A stretch of 64,000 bases of DNA from an uncultured Acetobacteraceae bacterium (GTDB taxonomy: Bacteria; Pseudomonadota; Alphaproteobacteria; Acetobacterales; Acetobacteraceae): positions 124,001 to 188,000 of the forward strand of contig CAITUP010000016.1 of assembly GCA_903895595.1 (NCBI GenBank), written 5' to 3'. The position numbers were made by a program, and so were the translations under genes. The notes below the pieces were generated by a model. It was given only the letters and a program-made list of their open reading frames with translations. It searched no databases and had not been told where the DNA came from. This document shows positions 19,518 to 30,068 of this stretch, one piece after another (the first letter of the stretch is position 1; each line of letters begins with the position of its first letter).

Positions 19518-20732
19518 ATGCTTCGCCGCCGCACCGCCCTGTTATCCGCCGCCGCCGCCACCTTCGCCGTACCAGCCCGAGCGGAGAAAAAGTACGGGCC
19601 GGGGGTGACCGATACGGAGATCAAGATCGGGCAGACCATGCCGTACAGCGGCAATGCCTCGGCCTATGGCGTGGCCGGGCGTCTGCACGCCGCCTATTTC
19701 CGCATGCTGAACGAAACGCAAGGCGGCATCAACGGGCGAAAAATCAATTTCATCTCCCTGGACGACGGCTACAGCCCGCCGAAAACCATGGAGCTGACGC
19801 GCCAGCTGGTGGAGCGCGATCAGGTGCTGCTGATGTTCTATCCGCTCGGCACGCAGACCAACACCGCGATCCACAAATACATGAACCAGAAGAAGGTCCC
19901 GCATCTTTTCCTGGCGACCGGTGCGTCGAAGTGGGGCGATCCCAAGAACTTCCCGTGGACCATGGGCTGGCAGCCCGACTACCACACCGAGTGCAAAATC
20001 TTCGGCAAGCACATCGTTGCCAACCACAAGGACGCGAAAATCGCGATCCTGCGGCAGAACGACGACATGGGGAACGACTACCTCAGCGGCTTCAAGGAAG
20101 GTCTTGGTGCCGGGTGGGAGAAGATGGTCGTCGCCGACGCGACCTATGAGGTCACCGACCCGACCGTGGATTCCCAGATTCTACAGATCAAAAACTCCGG
20201 CGCCACGCTGTTCATGAACATCACGACGCCGAAATTCTCGGCGCAGTCCATCAAGAAGGTCGCGGAAATCGGGTGGAAGCCGATCCATTATCTGGTCAGC
20301 GTCGGGGCCTCGGTCGGCGCCGTGATGCGGCCTGCGGGGATCGAGAACGCCCAGGGGATCGTCACCGCGCAATTCGCCAAGGACGTGACCGACCCGCGCT
20401 GGGCGACCGCGCCGGATTATCTGGAATGGAAGGCGTTCATGGATAAATGGAACCCCACGGCCAACCAGCTCGAAGGGTCCAACGTGTCCAGCTACATCAG
20501 CGTGCACGGTCTGGTGCATGTGCTGAAGAAATGCGGCGACGACCTGAGCCGGGAAAACATCATGCGGCAGGCCGCCAATATCAAAGACCTGGAAATTCCG
20601 CTGCTGCTGCCGGGCATCAAGGTCAACACCAGCCCCACCAACTTCTACCCCATACGAGCGGAACAATTGGCTCGGTTCGAGGGCGATCATTGGACGCTGT
20701 TCGGCGATCTGATTTCCGCCGACGCGGGGTAA
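19518..20732 (+). CDS. livK: Branched-chain-type ABC transporter substrate-binding protein
   Basis: Periplasmic binding protein of the Leu/Ile/Val (HAAT) type, 404 residues. A signal peptide with an RRR start ends near ARAEKK (cleavage about residue 22). The mature protein opens with GVTDTEIKIGQTMPYSGNAS, the usual first strand and ligand loop. The segment DDGYSPPKTMELTRQLVERDQV follows. Binding proteins of this length often take aromatic or other organic compounds rather than branched-chain amino acids. The adjacent oxidoreductase genes support a catabolic substrate, but this is inference. Confidence 0.9.
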   Translation: MLRRRTALLSAAAATFAVPARAEKKYGPGVTDTEIKIGQTMPYSGNASAYGVAGRLHAAYFRMLNETQGGINGRKINFISLDDGYSPPKTMELTRQLVERDQVLLMFYPLGTQTNTAIHKYMNQKKVPHLFLATGASKWGDPKNFPWTMGWQPDYHTECKIFGKHIVANHKDAKIAILRQNDDMGNDYLSGFKEGLGAGWEKMVVADATYEVTDPTVDSQILQIKNSGATLFMNITTPKFSAQSIKKVAEIGWKPIHYLVSVGASVGAVMRPAGIENAQGIVTAQFAKDVTDPRWATAPDYLEWKAFMDKWNPTANQLEGSNVSSYISVHGLVHVLKKCGDDLSRENIMRQAANIKDLEIPLLLPGIKVNTSPTNFYPIRAEQLARFEGDHWTLFGDLISADAG

Positions 20733-20795
20733 CTGGACAGCGCCGGAGATGTGGGTACCCTGCCGCTTGGAAAGAGCGGCGGGGAAGCGGCGGGC

Positions 20796-22394
20796 ATGGA
20801 AACTTACGACTACATCGTTGTCGGCGCGGGATCGGCGGGCGCGGCCGTCGCCTACCGGCTGTCGGAGAACCCGGCCAACAGGGTCCTGCTGCTGGAGGCC
20901 GGGCCGGACAGCAATCTCTGGTCCCAAATCCCCATCGGCTACGCGAAGCTGCTCTACAACCCCAAAGCCAATTGGCTCTATTCCGCGGAACCCGAGGCCA
21001 ACACCAATGGCCGCCGTATCTTCGTCCCGCGTGGCAAGCTGCTGGGCGGTTCGTCGTCGATCAACGGCATGGCGTTCGTGCGAGGACAAGCACAGGACTA
21101 CGACACCTGGGCGCAGATGGGGAACCAGGGCTGGAGCTACGACGACGTCCTGCCGTTCTTCAAGCGGATAGAGCGTTACGAAGGCGGCGGCGACGACACC
21201 TTCCGGGGCCGCGAAGGCCCGCTGACAGTGACCGATCCGCCGCCGGCCGACCCGATCTTCGCCAAGCTGATCGAGGCCGCCGGCCAGGTCGGGATCCGCC
21301 ACAACCCCGACTACAACGGCGCCGCGCAGGATGGCATCGCCATGAGCCAGGCTTCCATTTCGCGCGGCCGGCGGATGAGCACGGCGTACGCCTATCTGGA
21401 ACCGGCACGCCTGCGGCCCAATCTGCGGATCCAGACAGAAGCGTTGACCGAGGGCATGATCCTGGAAGGCACGCGCTGCGTCGGCGTTCGATATTCCGTC
21501 CACGGGGTGTCGCAGGAGGCTCGATGCGGGCGCGAGGTAATTATCAGCGCCGGCACGATCAATTCGCCGCAGCTGCTGGAACTGTCGGGAATCGGCAACC
21601 CCGAGCGGCTGCAGGCGGCGGGGATCGCGGTCAAGCACGCACTGCCGGGCGTCGGGGAGAATTTGCGCGATCATTACGCGCCGCGCACCCGCTGGGCCAT
21701 TGGAACGAAGGGCGTCACGTTCAACGACCGCGCGCGTGGACTGGGCATGGTGTGGCAGGCGTTGCGTTATGTGTTCAAGAATGAGGGACTGTTGGGTGCC
21801 GTTGCGGCACCGATCCGAGCGTTCGTGAAATCGCGGGAAGGGTTGGAGGCACCGGATCTGTTGCTCGGCTGGGTGCCGATGCTGACAGAAACTACGGCGA
21901 AAGGGCCACGGATTTCCCGCCAGTCCGGCATGACCTGCTACGCCCACCCGATGCGGCCGGAGAGCAAGGGCCATATCCATGTCGTATCGTCCGACCCGCG
22001 CAAGGCGCCGGCGATCAATTTCAATTTCCTGTCGGCTTCCATCGACGGGGAGCTGACTGCCATCGCGGTGCGGATTGCGCGGGCCGTGATGACGGCTCCG
22101 GCCCTGGCGCCGTGGAATATTTCCGAAATCGCACCGGGTCCGGCGCTGACCACCGACGACGAAATTCTGGATTGGGTGAAGCGGGCGGCCGAGACGACGT
22201 ATCATCCGGTCGGAACATGCAAAATGGGTGGGGATCCGATGGCCGTGGTGGACTCGCAGCTACGGGTGCATGGCATAACGGGCCTGCGGGTGGCCGATGC
22301 GTCGATCATGCCGACGCTGATGTCGGGGAACACGAATGCGCCTTCGATCATGATCGGCGAAAAAGCGGCGGATATGGTGCTGAAGGCGGCTTAG
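20796..22394 (+). CDS. GMC family FAD-dependent oxidoreductase
   Basis: Flavoprotein alcohol dehydrogenase/oxidase of the glucose-methanol-choline family, 532 residues. The FAD-binding GAGSAG is at 10-15, the GMC signature 1 is RGKLLGGSSSINGMAFVRG near 80, and signature 2 GTINSPQLLELSGIG near 252. The catalytic histidine is H470 in TYHPVGTCKMG, followed by N in SGNTNAPSIMIGEKAA. The start ATG at 20796 directly precedes METYDYIVVGAG; upstream frame lacks similarity. It resembles choline dehydrogenase-like enzymes that oxidise small alcohols. It follows the transporter operon after 63 bases and may share its transcript. Confidence 0.92.
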   Translation: METYDYIVVGAGSAGAAVAYRLSENPANRVLLLEAGPDSNLWSQIPIGYAKLLYNPKANWLYSAEPEANTNGRRIFVPRGKLLGGSSSINGMAFVRGQAQDYDTWAQMGNQGWSYDDVLPFFKRIERYEGGGDDTFRGREGPLTVTDPPPADPIFAKLIEAAGQVGIRHNPDYNGAAQDGIAMSQASISRGRRMSTAYAYLEPARLRPNLRIQTEALTEGMILEGTRCVGVRYSVHGVSQEARCGREVIISAGTINSPQLLELSGIGNPERLQAAGIAVKHALPGVGENLRDHYAPRTRWAIGTKGVTFNDRARGLGMVWQALRYVFKNEGLLGAVAAPIRAFVKSREGLEAPDLLLGWVPMLTETTAKGPRISRQSGMTCYAHPMRPESKGHIHVVSSDPRKAPAINFNFLSASIDGELTAIAVRIARAVMTAPALAPWNISEIAPGPALTTDDEILDWVKRAAETTYHPVGTCKMGGDPMAVVDSQLRVHGITGLRVADASIMPTLMSGNTNAPSIMIGEKAADMVLKAA

Positions 22395-22409
22395 GCGGGA
22401 GACAGAACG

Positions 22410-23759
22410 ATGCGACAGATGACGATGGTGGGTTTTCTGCAAGCCCAGAACTGCACCAATTTCGTGGGGTCGTGGCGGCATCCGCAGGCCGCGCAGGATT
22501 TCACGTCGGCCGAATATTACCGCCGCATCGCCCGCGCGTTGGAGGCCGGGAAATTCCAATTGGCGTTCTTCGACGACCGTCTGGCGATGCCGGACATGTT
22601 CGCCGGCGATCACGCACACACCGTGGAAAACGGCATTCGTTGCGTAAAAATGGACCCGATCACCATACTGACGGTAATGGGCATGGCAACGACTCGGCTG
22701 GGGCTGGGTTCGACCTACACCACCACCTATTACGAGCCGTTCCACGTGGCGCGCGTGTTCGCGACTTTGGATTTGATGACGGAAGGCCGAGCGGCCTGGA
22801 ACGTCGTGACATCGATGAACGACAACGAAGCGCGGAATATGGGCCAAAGCTCCCACGCGGATCACGACCGCCGTTACGACCGCGCCGACGAATTCATGGA
22901 GGTCGTGACGGGCCATTGGGACTCGTGGGAGGATGGGGCGATTGTCGCCGACCGCGAAACGGGTTTGTTCGCGCATCCCGACAAGGTCCACCGCCTGGAT
23001 TACAAGGGCGAATTCTTCCAGTCGCGCGGCCCGTTCACGGTGCCTCGGTCGGCTCAGGGGCATCCTGTGATCATCCAGGCCGGACAATCCGGCCGCGGCA
23101 CGACTTTCGCGGCCCGCTGGGCCGAATGCGTGTTCGTGGCCTACCACGGGTTGGAACGTGCCCGCATCGATTACGCGGCGTTCAAGCAGAAGGTCGCGGA
23201 AGCCGGTCGCGATCCGGAACTGGTACGTGTATGCGCCGGCGTCTACCCGGTTGTCGCACCGACCCGCGCGGAGGCCGAGGACAAGGCTGCGTTGATCGAC
23301 AAATTGCCCAAGGAAATCGACAGCCTGTCGCTGCTGTCGGAAGTGTTGAACGTCGATATGTCGAAACAGCCGATCGATGAGCCGTACACACAGGAAGAAC
23401 TCGACAGCTGGACCGGCGCGCAGGCCGCCAAGGACCGCATCAAGCGCGAACTCGGCGGGCGGCTGCCCTCGCCGCGCGATTTCATGAATATTACGCGACG
23501 CGGCACGTTCCACGATCACCCCCGTTTCGTCGGCAGCCCGAAGGATGTCGCCGACGGCATGGAGGAATGGTTCTCCACCCGCGCCTGCGACGGATTCGTG
23601 ATCGCGGCGTCCCACGTGCCGGGGGCTTACGAGGAATTCAGCACCCTGGTAATTCCCGAGTTACAGCGGCGTGGCTTGTTCCATTTGGATTATGCCGGAA
23701 CGACGTTGCGCGAAAACCTCGGGCTGGCGCGAGCCGAAGTCGGGCGCTGGCGGCGCTGA
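22410..23759 (+). CDS. LLM-class flavin monooxygenase (NtaA/SnaA/DszA type)
   Basis: Two-component flavin-dependent monooxygenase of the luciferase-like family, 449 residues, typical of the NtaA/SnaA/DszA/SoxA group. Visible blocks are FQLAFFDDRLAMPD near 50, GLGSTYTTTYYEPFHVARVFATLD near 97, RAAWNVVTSMNDNEARNMG near 125 and GHPVIIQAGQSGRGTTFAARWAE near 210. These enzymes need reduced FMN from a separate reductase, and none is encoded nearby. Known members act on nitrilotriacetate, dibenzothiophene sulfone and similar compounds. It lies between the GMC and GST genes, consistent with a degradation pathway. Substrate unknown. Confidence 0.9.
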   Translation: MRQMTMVGFLQAQNCTNFVGSWRHPQAAQDFTSAEYYRRIARALEAGKFQLAFFDDRLAMPDMFAGDHAHTVENGIRCVKMDPITILTVMGMATTRLGLGSTYTTTYYEPFHVARVFATLDLMTEGRAAWNVVTSMNDNEARNMGQSSHADHDRRYDRADEFMEVVTGHWDSWEDGAIVADRETGLFAHPDKVHRLDYKGEFFQSRGPFTVPRSAQGHPVIIQAGQSGRGTTFAARWAECVFVAYHGLERARIDYAAFKQKVAEAGRDPELVRVCAGVYPVVAPTRAEAEDKAALIDKLPKEIDSLSLLSEVLNVDMSKQPIDEPYTQEELDSWTGAQAAKDRIKRELGGRLPSPRDFMNITRRGTFHDHPRFVGSPKDVADGMEEWFSTRACDGFVIAASHVPGAYEEFSTLVIPELQRRGLFHLDYAGTTLRENLGLARAEVGRWRR

Positions 23760-23780
23760 ATTTCAAACGGAGAGAAAGCA

Positions 23781-24395
23781 ATGAAACTTTACTACGCTCC
23801 CGGTGTTTGCTCGATCGGCATCCATGTGTTGCTGGAGGAAATCGGCAAGCCCTACGAACTTGCCGCCGTGAACCTGCGGGAGGGCGCGCAATACCAGCCG
23901 GAATACCTGGCGGTGAACCCGAAATCCAAGGTCCCGGCGCTGCTGCGCGACGATGGGTCGTTGCAGACGGAATATCCGGCGATCGCGTACTGGCTCGCCC
24001 GCACCAACCCGTTCTGCAACCTGCTGCCAGATAATATCGATCTACAGGCGCGGGCGCTGGAAATCCTGGATTATTGCGTCGCCACCGTGCACATGCAGGG
24101 TTTCACACGCATTTTCCGCCCGGGCAATTTCGCCCCCAACGCGGCGGATGAGGACGCGGTGAAAGCCCGCGGCAAGGAAATCGTCGAAAAGGGTTTCGCC
24201 ACGCTGGAAGCGGCGCTGGGCAGCAAGGATTACGCTGTCGGTTCGTTCTCCATCGCCGATTCCGCGATGTTCTACGTGGAATTCTGGGCCGGTCGCGTCG
24301 GCATCGCGCTGCCGCCGGGCCTCGCCGCGCATCTGGAACGTATGAAGGCACGCCCGTCGGTGCAGCGCGCGCTGCAACAGGAAGGTCTGGCTTGA
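23781..24395 (+). CDS. Glutathione S-transferase family protein
   Basis: Cytosolic glutathione transferase, 204 residues, beta-class-like. The N-terminal thioredoxin-like domain begins MKLYYAPGVCSIGIH with the candidate catalytic C10. The cis-Pro region is KSKVPALLRDDG and the glutathione-binding TEYPAIAYWLA follows near residue 62. The C-terminal helical domain contains YAVGSFSIADSAMFYVEFW, the family N-capping/hydrophobic staple block (SIADSAM). AGAGAAAGC-like purine site lies before the ATG. It sits 21 bases after the monooxygenase gene, suggesting detoxification or a dehalogenation/isomerisation step in the same pathway; the substrate is unknown. Confidence 0.9.
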   Translation: MKLYYAPGVCSIGIHVLLEEIGKPYELAAVNLREGAQYQPEYLAVNPKSKVPALLRDDGSLQTEYPAIAYWLARTNPFCNLLPDNIDLQARALEILDYCVATVHMQGFTRIFRPGNFAPNAADEDAVKARGKEIVEKGFATLEAALGSKDYAVGSFSIADSAMFYVEFWAGRVGIALPPGLAAHLERMKARPSVQRALQQEGLA

Positions 24396-24940
24396 GCGGC
24401 TCCCTGATGCAGGTACCGTTTTGGTACCTGCGTCATGGGGAGACAGACTGGAATGCCCAAGGTCTCTCCCAAGGCAACGTCGATATTCCCCTGAACGCCA
24501 ACGGGTTGGAGCAAGCGCGGTCGGCCGCGCTGTTGTTGCGCGACCGCGGAATCAAAACGATCGTCGCCTCCCCGTTGTCCCGTGCCCGCGTCACGGCCGA
24601 AATCGTCGGCGAAACGCTGGGGCTGCCGGTGATGATCGATCCCGATTTGCGGGAGGTTTCGTGGGGCGTGCATGAGGGGCAGTCGTTGAGTGAATGGTTT
24701 TCCGACTGGGTCGCGAACGGGTATCACCCGGAAAACGGCGAGACGTTCGGGATGCTACGGGACCGGGCTGTCGCTGGGTTAAACCGAGCATTGGTGCATC
24801 CGTCCTCAGTGTTGATCGTTGCGCATGGGGCTTTGTTCAGGGCGATCAAGGCCGCGATGGGGGTGGAGATTTCGGCACGGACGCGGAACGCGGTGCCGAT
24901 GTGGTGCACGCCTGGAGAGGGCGGTTGGACGGTGGAGTAG
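24392..24940 (+). CDS. Histidine phosphatase (phosphoglycerate mutase family)
   Basis: Phosphohistidine-type phosphatase, 182 residues. The active-site motif YLRHGETDWN gives H15 as nucleophile, and the second histidine is in LIVAHGALFRAI near 143. The segment IVASPLSRARVTAEIV carries the conserved arginine and DLREVSWGVHEGQS the acid residue. A TTG start at 24392, overlapping the GST stop by four bases with AGGAAGG six bases upstream, is favoured; ATG at 24407 is the alternative but has no nearby site. The 3' third (24724-24940) is overlapped on the opposite strand by the GxxExxY gene. Confidence 0.87.
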   Translation: MSGSLMQVPFWYLRHGETDWNAQGLSQGNVDIPLNANGLEQARSAALLLRDRGIKTIVASPLSRARVTAEIVGETLGLPVMIDPDLREVSWGVHEGQSLSEWFSDWVANGYHPENGETFGMLRDRAVAGLNRALVHPSSVLIVAHGALFRAIKAAMGVEISARTRNAVPMWCTPGEGGWTVE

Positions 24941-25371
24941 GTAAAATTTTTACGCGGATGAACGCGGATCGGGGGGGTGAACGCCGATGGCGCGTGCCGA
25001 GCGACGCGGCGGACTTCTATTCTGGGGCGTCCGAAATTGATCAGCAGGCACAGGCGCTTTTCGGTAGCACGCAGGTAGTTCATGCACTGGGCGAAATGCG
25101 CGTTGTTTAGAGCGGCGACGACTTTCCATTCCACAAGGATCTCGTCTTCGACGACCAAATCGGGCGTGTATTCGCCGATGATGACCCCATCGTATCGGAC
25201 CACGACTCCCAGTTGCTGCTTGACCGATATGCCGCGCTTGCGCAACTCGAGGACCAGCGCGTTCTCGTAAATCCGCTCCAGAAACCCAACCCCTAGTCTA
25301 TTGGCAACGGTGAACGCGCACCCGATGATGCGCTGAGTGGCACCGTCCAATCCCGCCTTATCCAAGTTCAT
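24724..25371 (-). CDS. GxxExxY protein (PD-(D/E)XK-like), extended C-terminus
   Basis: Member of the GxxExxY family, small widespread proteins with a nuclease-like fold but no established function. The name motif is G29-F-L-E32-R-I-Y35. Candidate metal/catalytic residues follow in PDLVVEDEILVEWK (D71, E81, K83). The family core ends near residue 125 (LINFGRPRIEVRR). Here no stop follows: the frame runs through the left inverted repeat (about residues 133-141) and 217 bases antisense into the phosphatase gene, giving 215 residues. The extra 90 residues look like translated shadow. The start ATG (25371) lies inside the right inverted repeat. The extension suggests loss of the original stop, or insertion into the 3' flank of another gene. 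Confidence 0.8.
   Translation of the reverse strand: MNLDKAGLDGATQRIIGCAFTVANRLGVGFLERIYENALVLELRKRGISVKQQLGVVVRYDGVIIGEYTPDLVVEDEILVEWKVVAALNNAHFAQCMNYLRATEKRLCLLINFGRPRIEVRRVARHAPSAFTPPIRVHPRKNFTYSTVQPPSPGVHHIGTAFRVRAEISTPIAALIALNKAPCATINTEDGCTNARFNPATARSRSIPNVSPFSG
24949..24969 (+). repeat. Left inverted repeat of GxxExxY unit
   Basis: Reads TTTACGCGGATGAACGCGGAT and matches the reverse complement of 25370-25390 at 19 of 21 positions. It begins 8 bases after the phosphatase stop codon. A weaker third copy (GAACGCCGAT) lies at 24979-24988. Internally it is a direct repeat of an ACGCGGATGA-like unit. The pair brackets the GxxExxY coding core. Confidence 0.75.
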
Positions 25372-25390
25372 CTGCGTTCATCCGCGTTAA
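25370..25390 (-). repeat. Right inverted repeat of GxxExxY unit
   Basis: On the minus strand it reads TTAACGCGGATGAACGCAGAT, pairing with 24949-24969. The GxxExxY start codon overlaps its inner edge. The repeat also sits about 35 bases before a TTAA-N7-TTAAC motif and 120 bases before the glycine riboswitch, so the unit separates the phosphatase gene from the gcv control region. Confidence 0.75.
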
Positions 25391-25424
25391 AGCCTTGCTC
25401 CGCACCCACCTACCCCCTAACCGG

Positions 25425-25440
25425 TTAACAAACCGTTAAC
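25425..25440 (+). promoter_or_regulatory. Putative CtrA-binding box upstream of gcv operon
   Basis: TTAACAAACCGTTAAC fits the established CtrA consensus TTAA-N7-TTAAC exactly. It lies about 70 bases before the riboswitch and about 300 bases before the gcvT start, so near the likely gcv promoter. The match is to a short motif; binding is inferred. Confidence 0.5.
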
Positions 25441-25512
25441 GTCGGTCCAAAAAATCTCCGGTTGCCACTCCCCCCGCTTTCCGCCATGGTGCCCCCCGTC
25501 CCAGCCACCCGG

Positions 25513-25692
25513 CGCGGGAGAGAGCGGGTCATGCCCCGCCGCCGAAGGCGCAACCGGCCCCCGGAAACGCTCAGGTAACAGGGACCGCGCGGGGAACAGG
25601 GATCTCTGGAAAGCCGACGGGTTCGCCCGCCGCACCGACGGAGAAAGGCGCCGCCAGCGCCGAATCTCTCAGGTTCCGCGACAGAGGGGGGT
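25513..25692 (+). ncRNA. Tandem glycine riboswitch (two aptamers)
   Basis: Cis-acting RNA that binds glycine and turns on glycine-cleavage genes. Aptamer 1 spans about 25513-25590: it starts with GCGGGAGAGAGCGGG and has the conserved core GGAAACGCTCAGGTAACAGG (25563-25582). Aptamer 2 spans about 25591-25692: it has GGGATCTCTGGAAAGCC at its start, then GACGGAGAAAGGCGCC and the core CGAATCTCTCAGGTTCCGCG ahead of ACAGAGGGGG. The doubled pattern of an AGAG start, a GGAGAAA/GAAA joint and CTCAGGT core is diagnostic. Its position directly before gcvT-gcvH-gcvP agrees with the known family. Confidence 0.95.
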
Positions 25693-25725
25693 CACCTTCC
25701 ACCGGCATCTCGCCGATGGGTGACC
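25690..25725 (+). promoter_or_regulatory. Expression-platform hairpin after the riboswitch
   Basis: A perfect 7-bp stem GGTCACC/GGTGACC (25690-25696 with 25719-25725) encloses a smaller CGGC/GCCG stem. It follows aptamer 2 immediately and ends 18 bases before the gcvT GTG codon, close to its GGAG site. No T-run follows, so control of translation initiation is more likely than termination. This is inference. Confidence 0.55.
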
Positions 25726-25743
25726 TTGCGCGCGGAGAATTCT

Positions 25744-26820
25744 GTGACCGATCTGAAAACCACCCCGCTGGATTCCTGGCACCGCGGCCTTGGCGCGCGC
25801 ATGGTGCCGTTCGCCGGCTACGCGATGCCGGTGCAGTACGATTTCACCGGCGCCCTGGCCGAACGCTGCCGCGGCGGCGTGCTGGCGGAGCATCTGCACT
25901 GCCGGTCGAAAGCGGCGCTGTTCGACGTATCGCATATGGGTCAAGCGACGATGACCGGCGCGGGTGCCGCGGAGGCGCTGGAGCGGCTGGTGCCCGGCGA
26001 CATCCTGGGCCTGAAACCCGGGCGGCAGCGCTATACGCTGCTGACCAACGAAGCCGGCGGGATTATCGACGACCTGATGGTCGCGAACCTCGGCGACGAC
26101 CGGTTGTTTCTGGTGGTGAACGCCAGCCGCAAGGATGTCGATTTCGCGCATATTCCGGGGATTGTTCCGATTGAAAATCGGGCTTTGCTGGCGTTGCAGG
26201 GGCCGGCGGCATCGGCGATCGTCGGCGTGCCGCTATCGTTCATGGGCGTGGCCGAAACATCCATCGCCGGTATTCCGTGTTTGGTTTCCCGTTCGGGATA
26301 TACCGGCGAGGACGGGTTCGAGATTTCGGTTCCGGCCGACCGAGCGGAAGCGCTGGCGGAATGGTTGGTGGGGCATGAGGCGGTGGTGCCGGCCGGTCTG
26401 GGCGCGCGCGATTCGTTACGGCTGGAAGCCGGTTTGTGCCTGTACGGCCACGATCTGGACGAAACCACCACGCCGGTCGAAGCCGGGCTGACCTGGGTCA
26501 TCGGCAAGCGCCGCAAAATGTCCTGGGATTTTCCCGGCGGTGCGATCGTGCGCGACCAGCTCGACAACGGCGCACCACGATTGCGAGTCGGAATCAAACC
26601 CACCGGGCGTGCCCCCGCTCGGGAGGGTACCGCGATCGAAGGGGCCGGAATCATTACGTCAGGCGGCTTCTCGCCCTCGCTGAACGCCCCCATCGCGATG
26701 GGCTATGTCCGTCGCGAATTCGCCGAAGACGGCACAGCTTTGACCCTGACGGTGCGCGGCAAGCCGATGCCGGCGACCGTCGTTCCCATGCCTTTCGTAC
26801 CGCACCGTTACGCCCGTTAG
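25744..26820 (+). CDS. gcvT: Glycine cleavage system T protein (aminomethyltransferase)
   Basis: Transfers the methylene carbon from aminomethylated H-protein to tetrahydrofolate, releasing ammonia; cytoplasmic, 358 residues. It opens TTPLDSWHRGLGARMVPFAGYAMPVQY, the classical GcvT N-terminus, and has LFDVSHMGQ near 58 and SRSGYTGEDGFEISV near 181. The ending IAMGYVRREFA and VVPMPFVPHRY are typical. The GTG at 25744 is chosen because GGAG lies six bases upstream and the family begins here; a GTG at 25720 would place the hairpin inside the gene. It is followed by gcvH after 12 bases and controlled by the glycine riboswitch. Confidence 0.95.
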   Translation: MTDLKTTPLDSWHRGLGARMVPFAGYAMPVQYDFTGALAERCRGGVLAEHLHCRSKAALFDVSHMGQATMTGAGAAEALERLVPGDILGLKPGRQRYTLLTNEAGGIIDDLMVANLGDDRLFLVVNASRKDVDFAHIPGIVPIENRALLALQGPAASAIVGVPLSFMGVAETSIAGIPCLVSRSGYTGEDGFEISVPADRAEALAEWLVGHEAVVPAGLGARDSLRLEAGLCLYGHDLDETTTPVEAGLTWVIGKRRKMSWDFPGGAIVRDQLDNGAPRLRVGIKPTGRAPAREGTAIEGAGIITSGGFSPSLNAPIAMGYVRREFAEDGTALTLTVRGKPMPATVVPMPFVPHRYAR

Positions 26821-26832
26821 GAGGATCGTCCC

Positions 26833-27219
26833 ATGGCCAAAAAACCCGCCGATAAACGTTACACCAAAGACCACGAATGGGTCGTTTTGGATGGCGACAT
26901 TGCCACCGTCGGCATCACCGATCACGCGCAGGAACAATTGGGCGATGTCGTCCATGTGGAACTGCCGGAACTCGACCGCGAAGTCGGCGTGAACGAGGCC
27001 TGCGCCGTGGTGGAAAGCGTCAAGGCGGCGTCGGACATTTTCGCGCCGCTGGCCGGGACTGTCGTGGAAATCAACGAAACCATCATCGAAGACCCGGCCA
27101 TCGTGAACGGCGACCCCGAGGGCGAAGGCTGGTTCTTCAAGCTGGAACTGGACGACCCCGACGCGTTCGAGGAACTGATGGACGCCGACTCCTACGAAGA
27201 ATATCTGGAGACTTTGTGA
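26833..27219 (+). CDS. gcvH: Glycine cleavage system H protein
   Basis: Lipoyl carrier protein of the glycine cleavage complex, 128 residues, the family length. It starts [22 protein letters not shown], and the lipoylated lysine is K64 in VESVKAASD. The acidic C-terminus ends [14 protein letters not shown], as usual. A GGAGGA site precedes the ATG. It shuttles the aminomethyl and reduced-lipoyl groups between GcvP, GcvT and lipoamide dehydrogenase, the last of which is not in this window. Confidence 0.98.
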   Translation: MAKKPADKRYTKDHEWVVLDGDIATVGITDHAQEQLGDVVHVELPELDREVGVNEACAVVESVKAASDIFAPLAGTVVEINETIIEDPAIVNGDPEGEGWFFKLELDDPDAFEELMDADSYEEYLETL

Positions 27220-27221
27220 CG

Positions 27222-30065
<2,844 letters not shown>

Positions 30066-30068
30066 GCG

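Noticed and set aside
25720-25743. GTG at 25720 as gcvT start
   Set aside because: It would place part of the riboswitch expression-platform hairpin inside the gene; the GTG at 25744 has a proper GGAG site and matches family length.
26877-27221. N-terminal extension of the gcvP frame
   Set aside because: It is gcvH read in another frame; conserved GcvP starts at [11 protein letters not shown] (27222).
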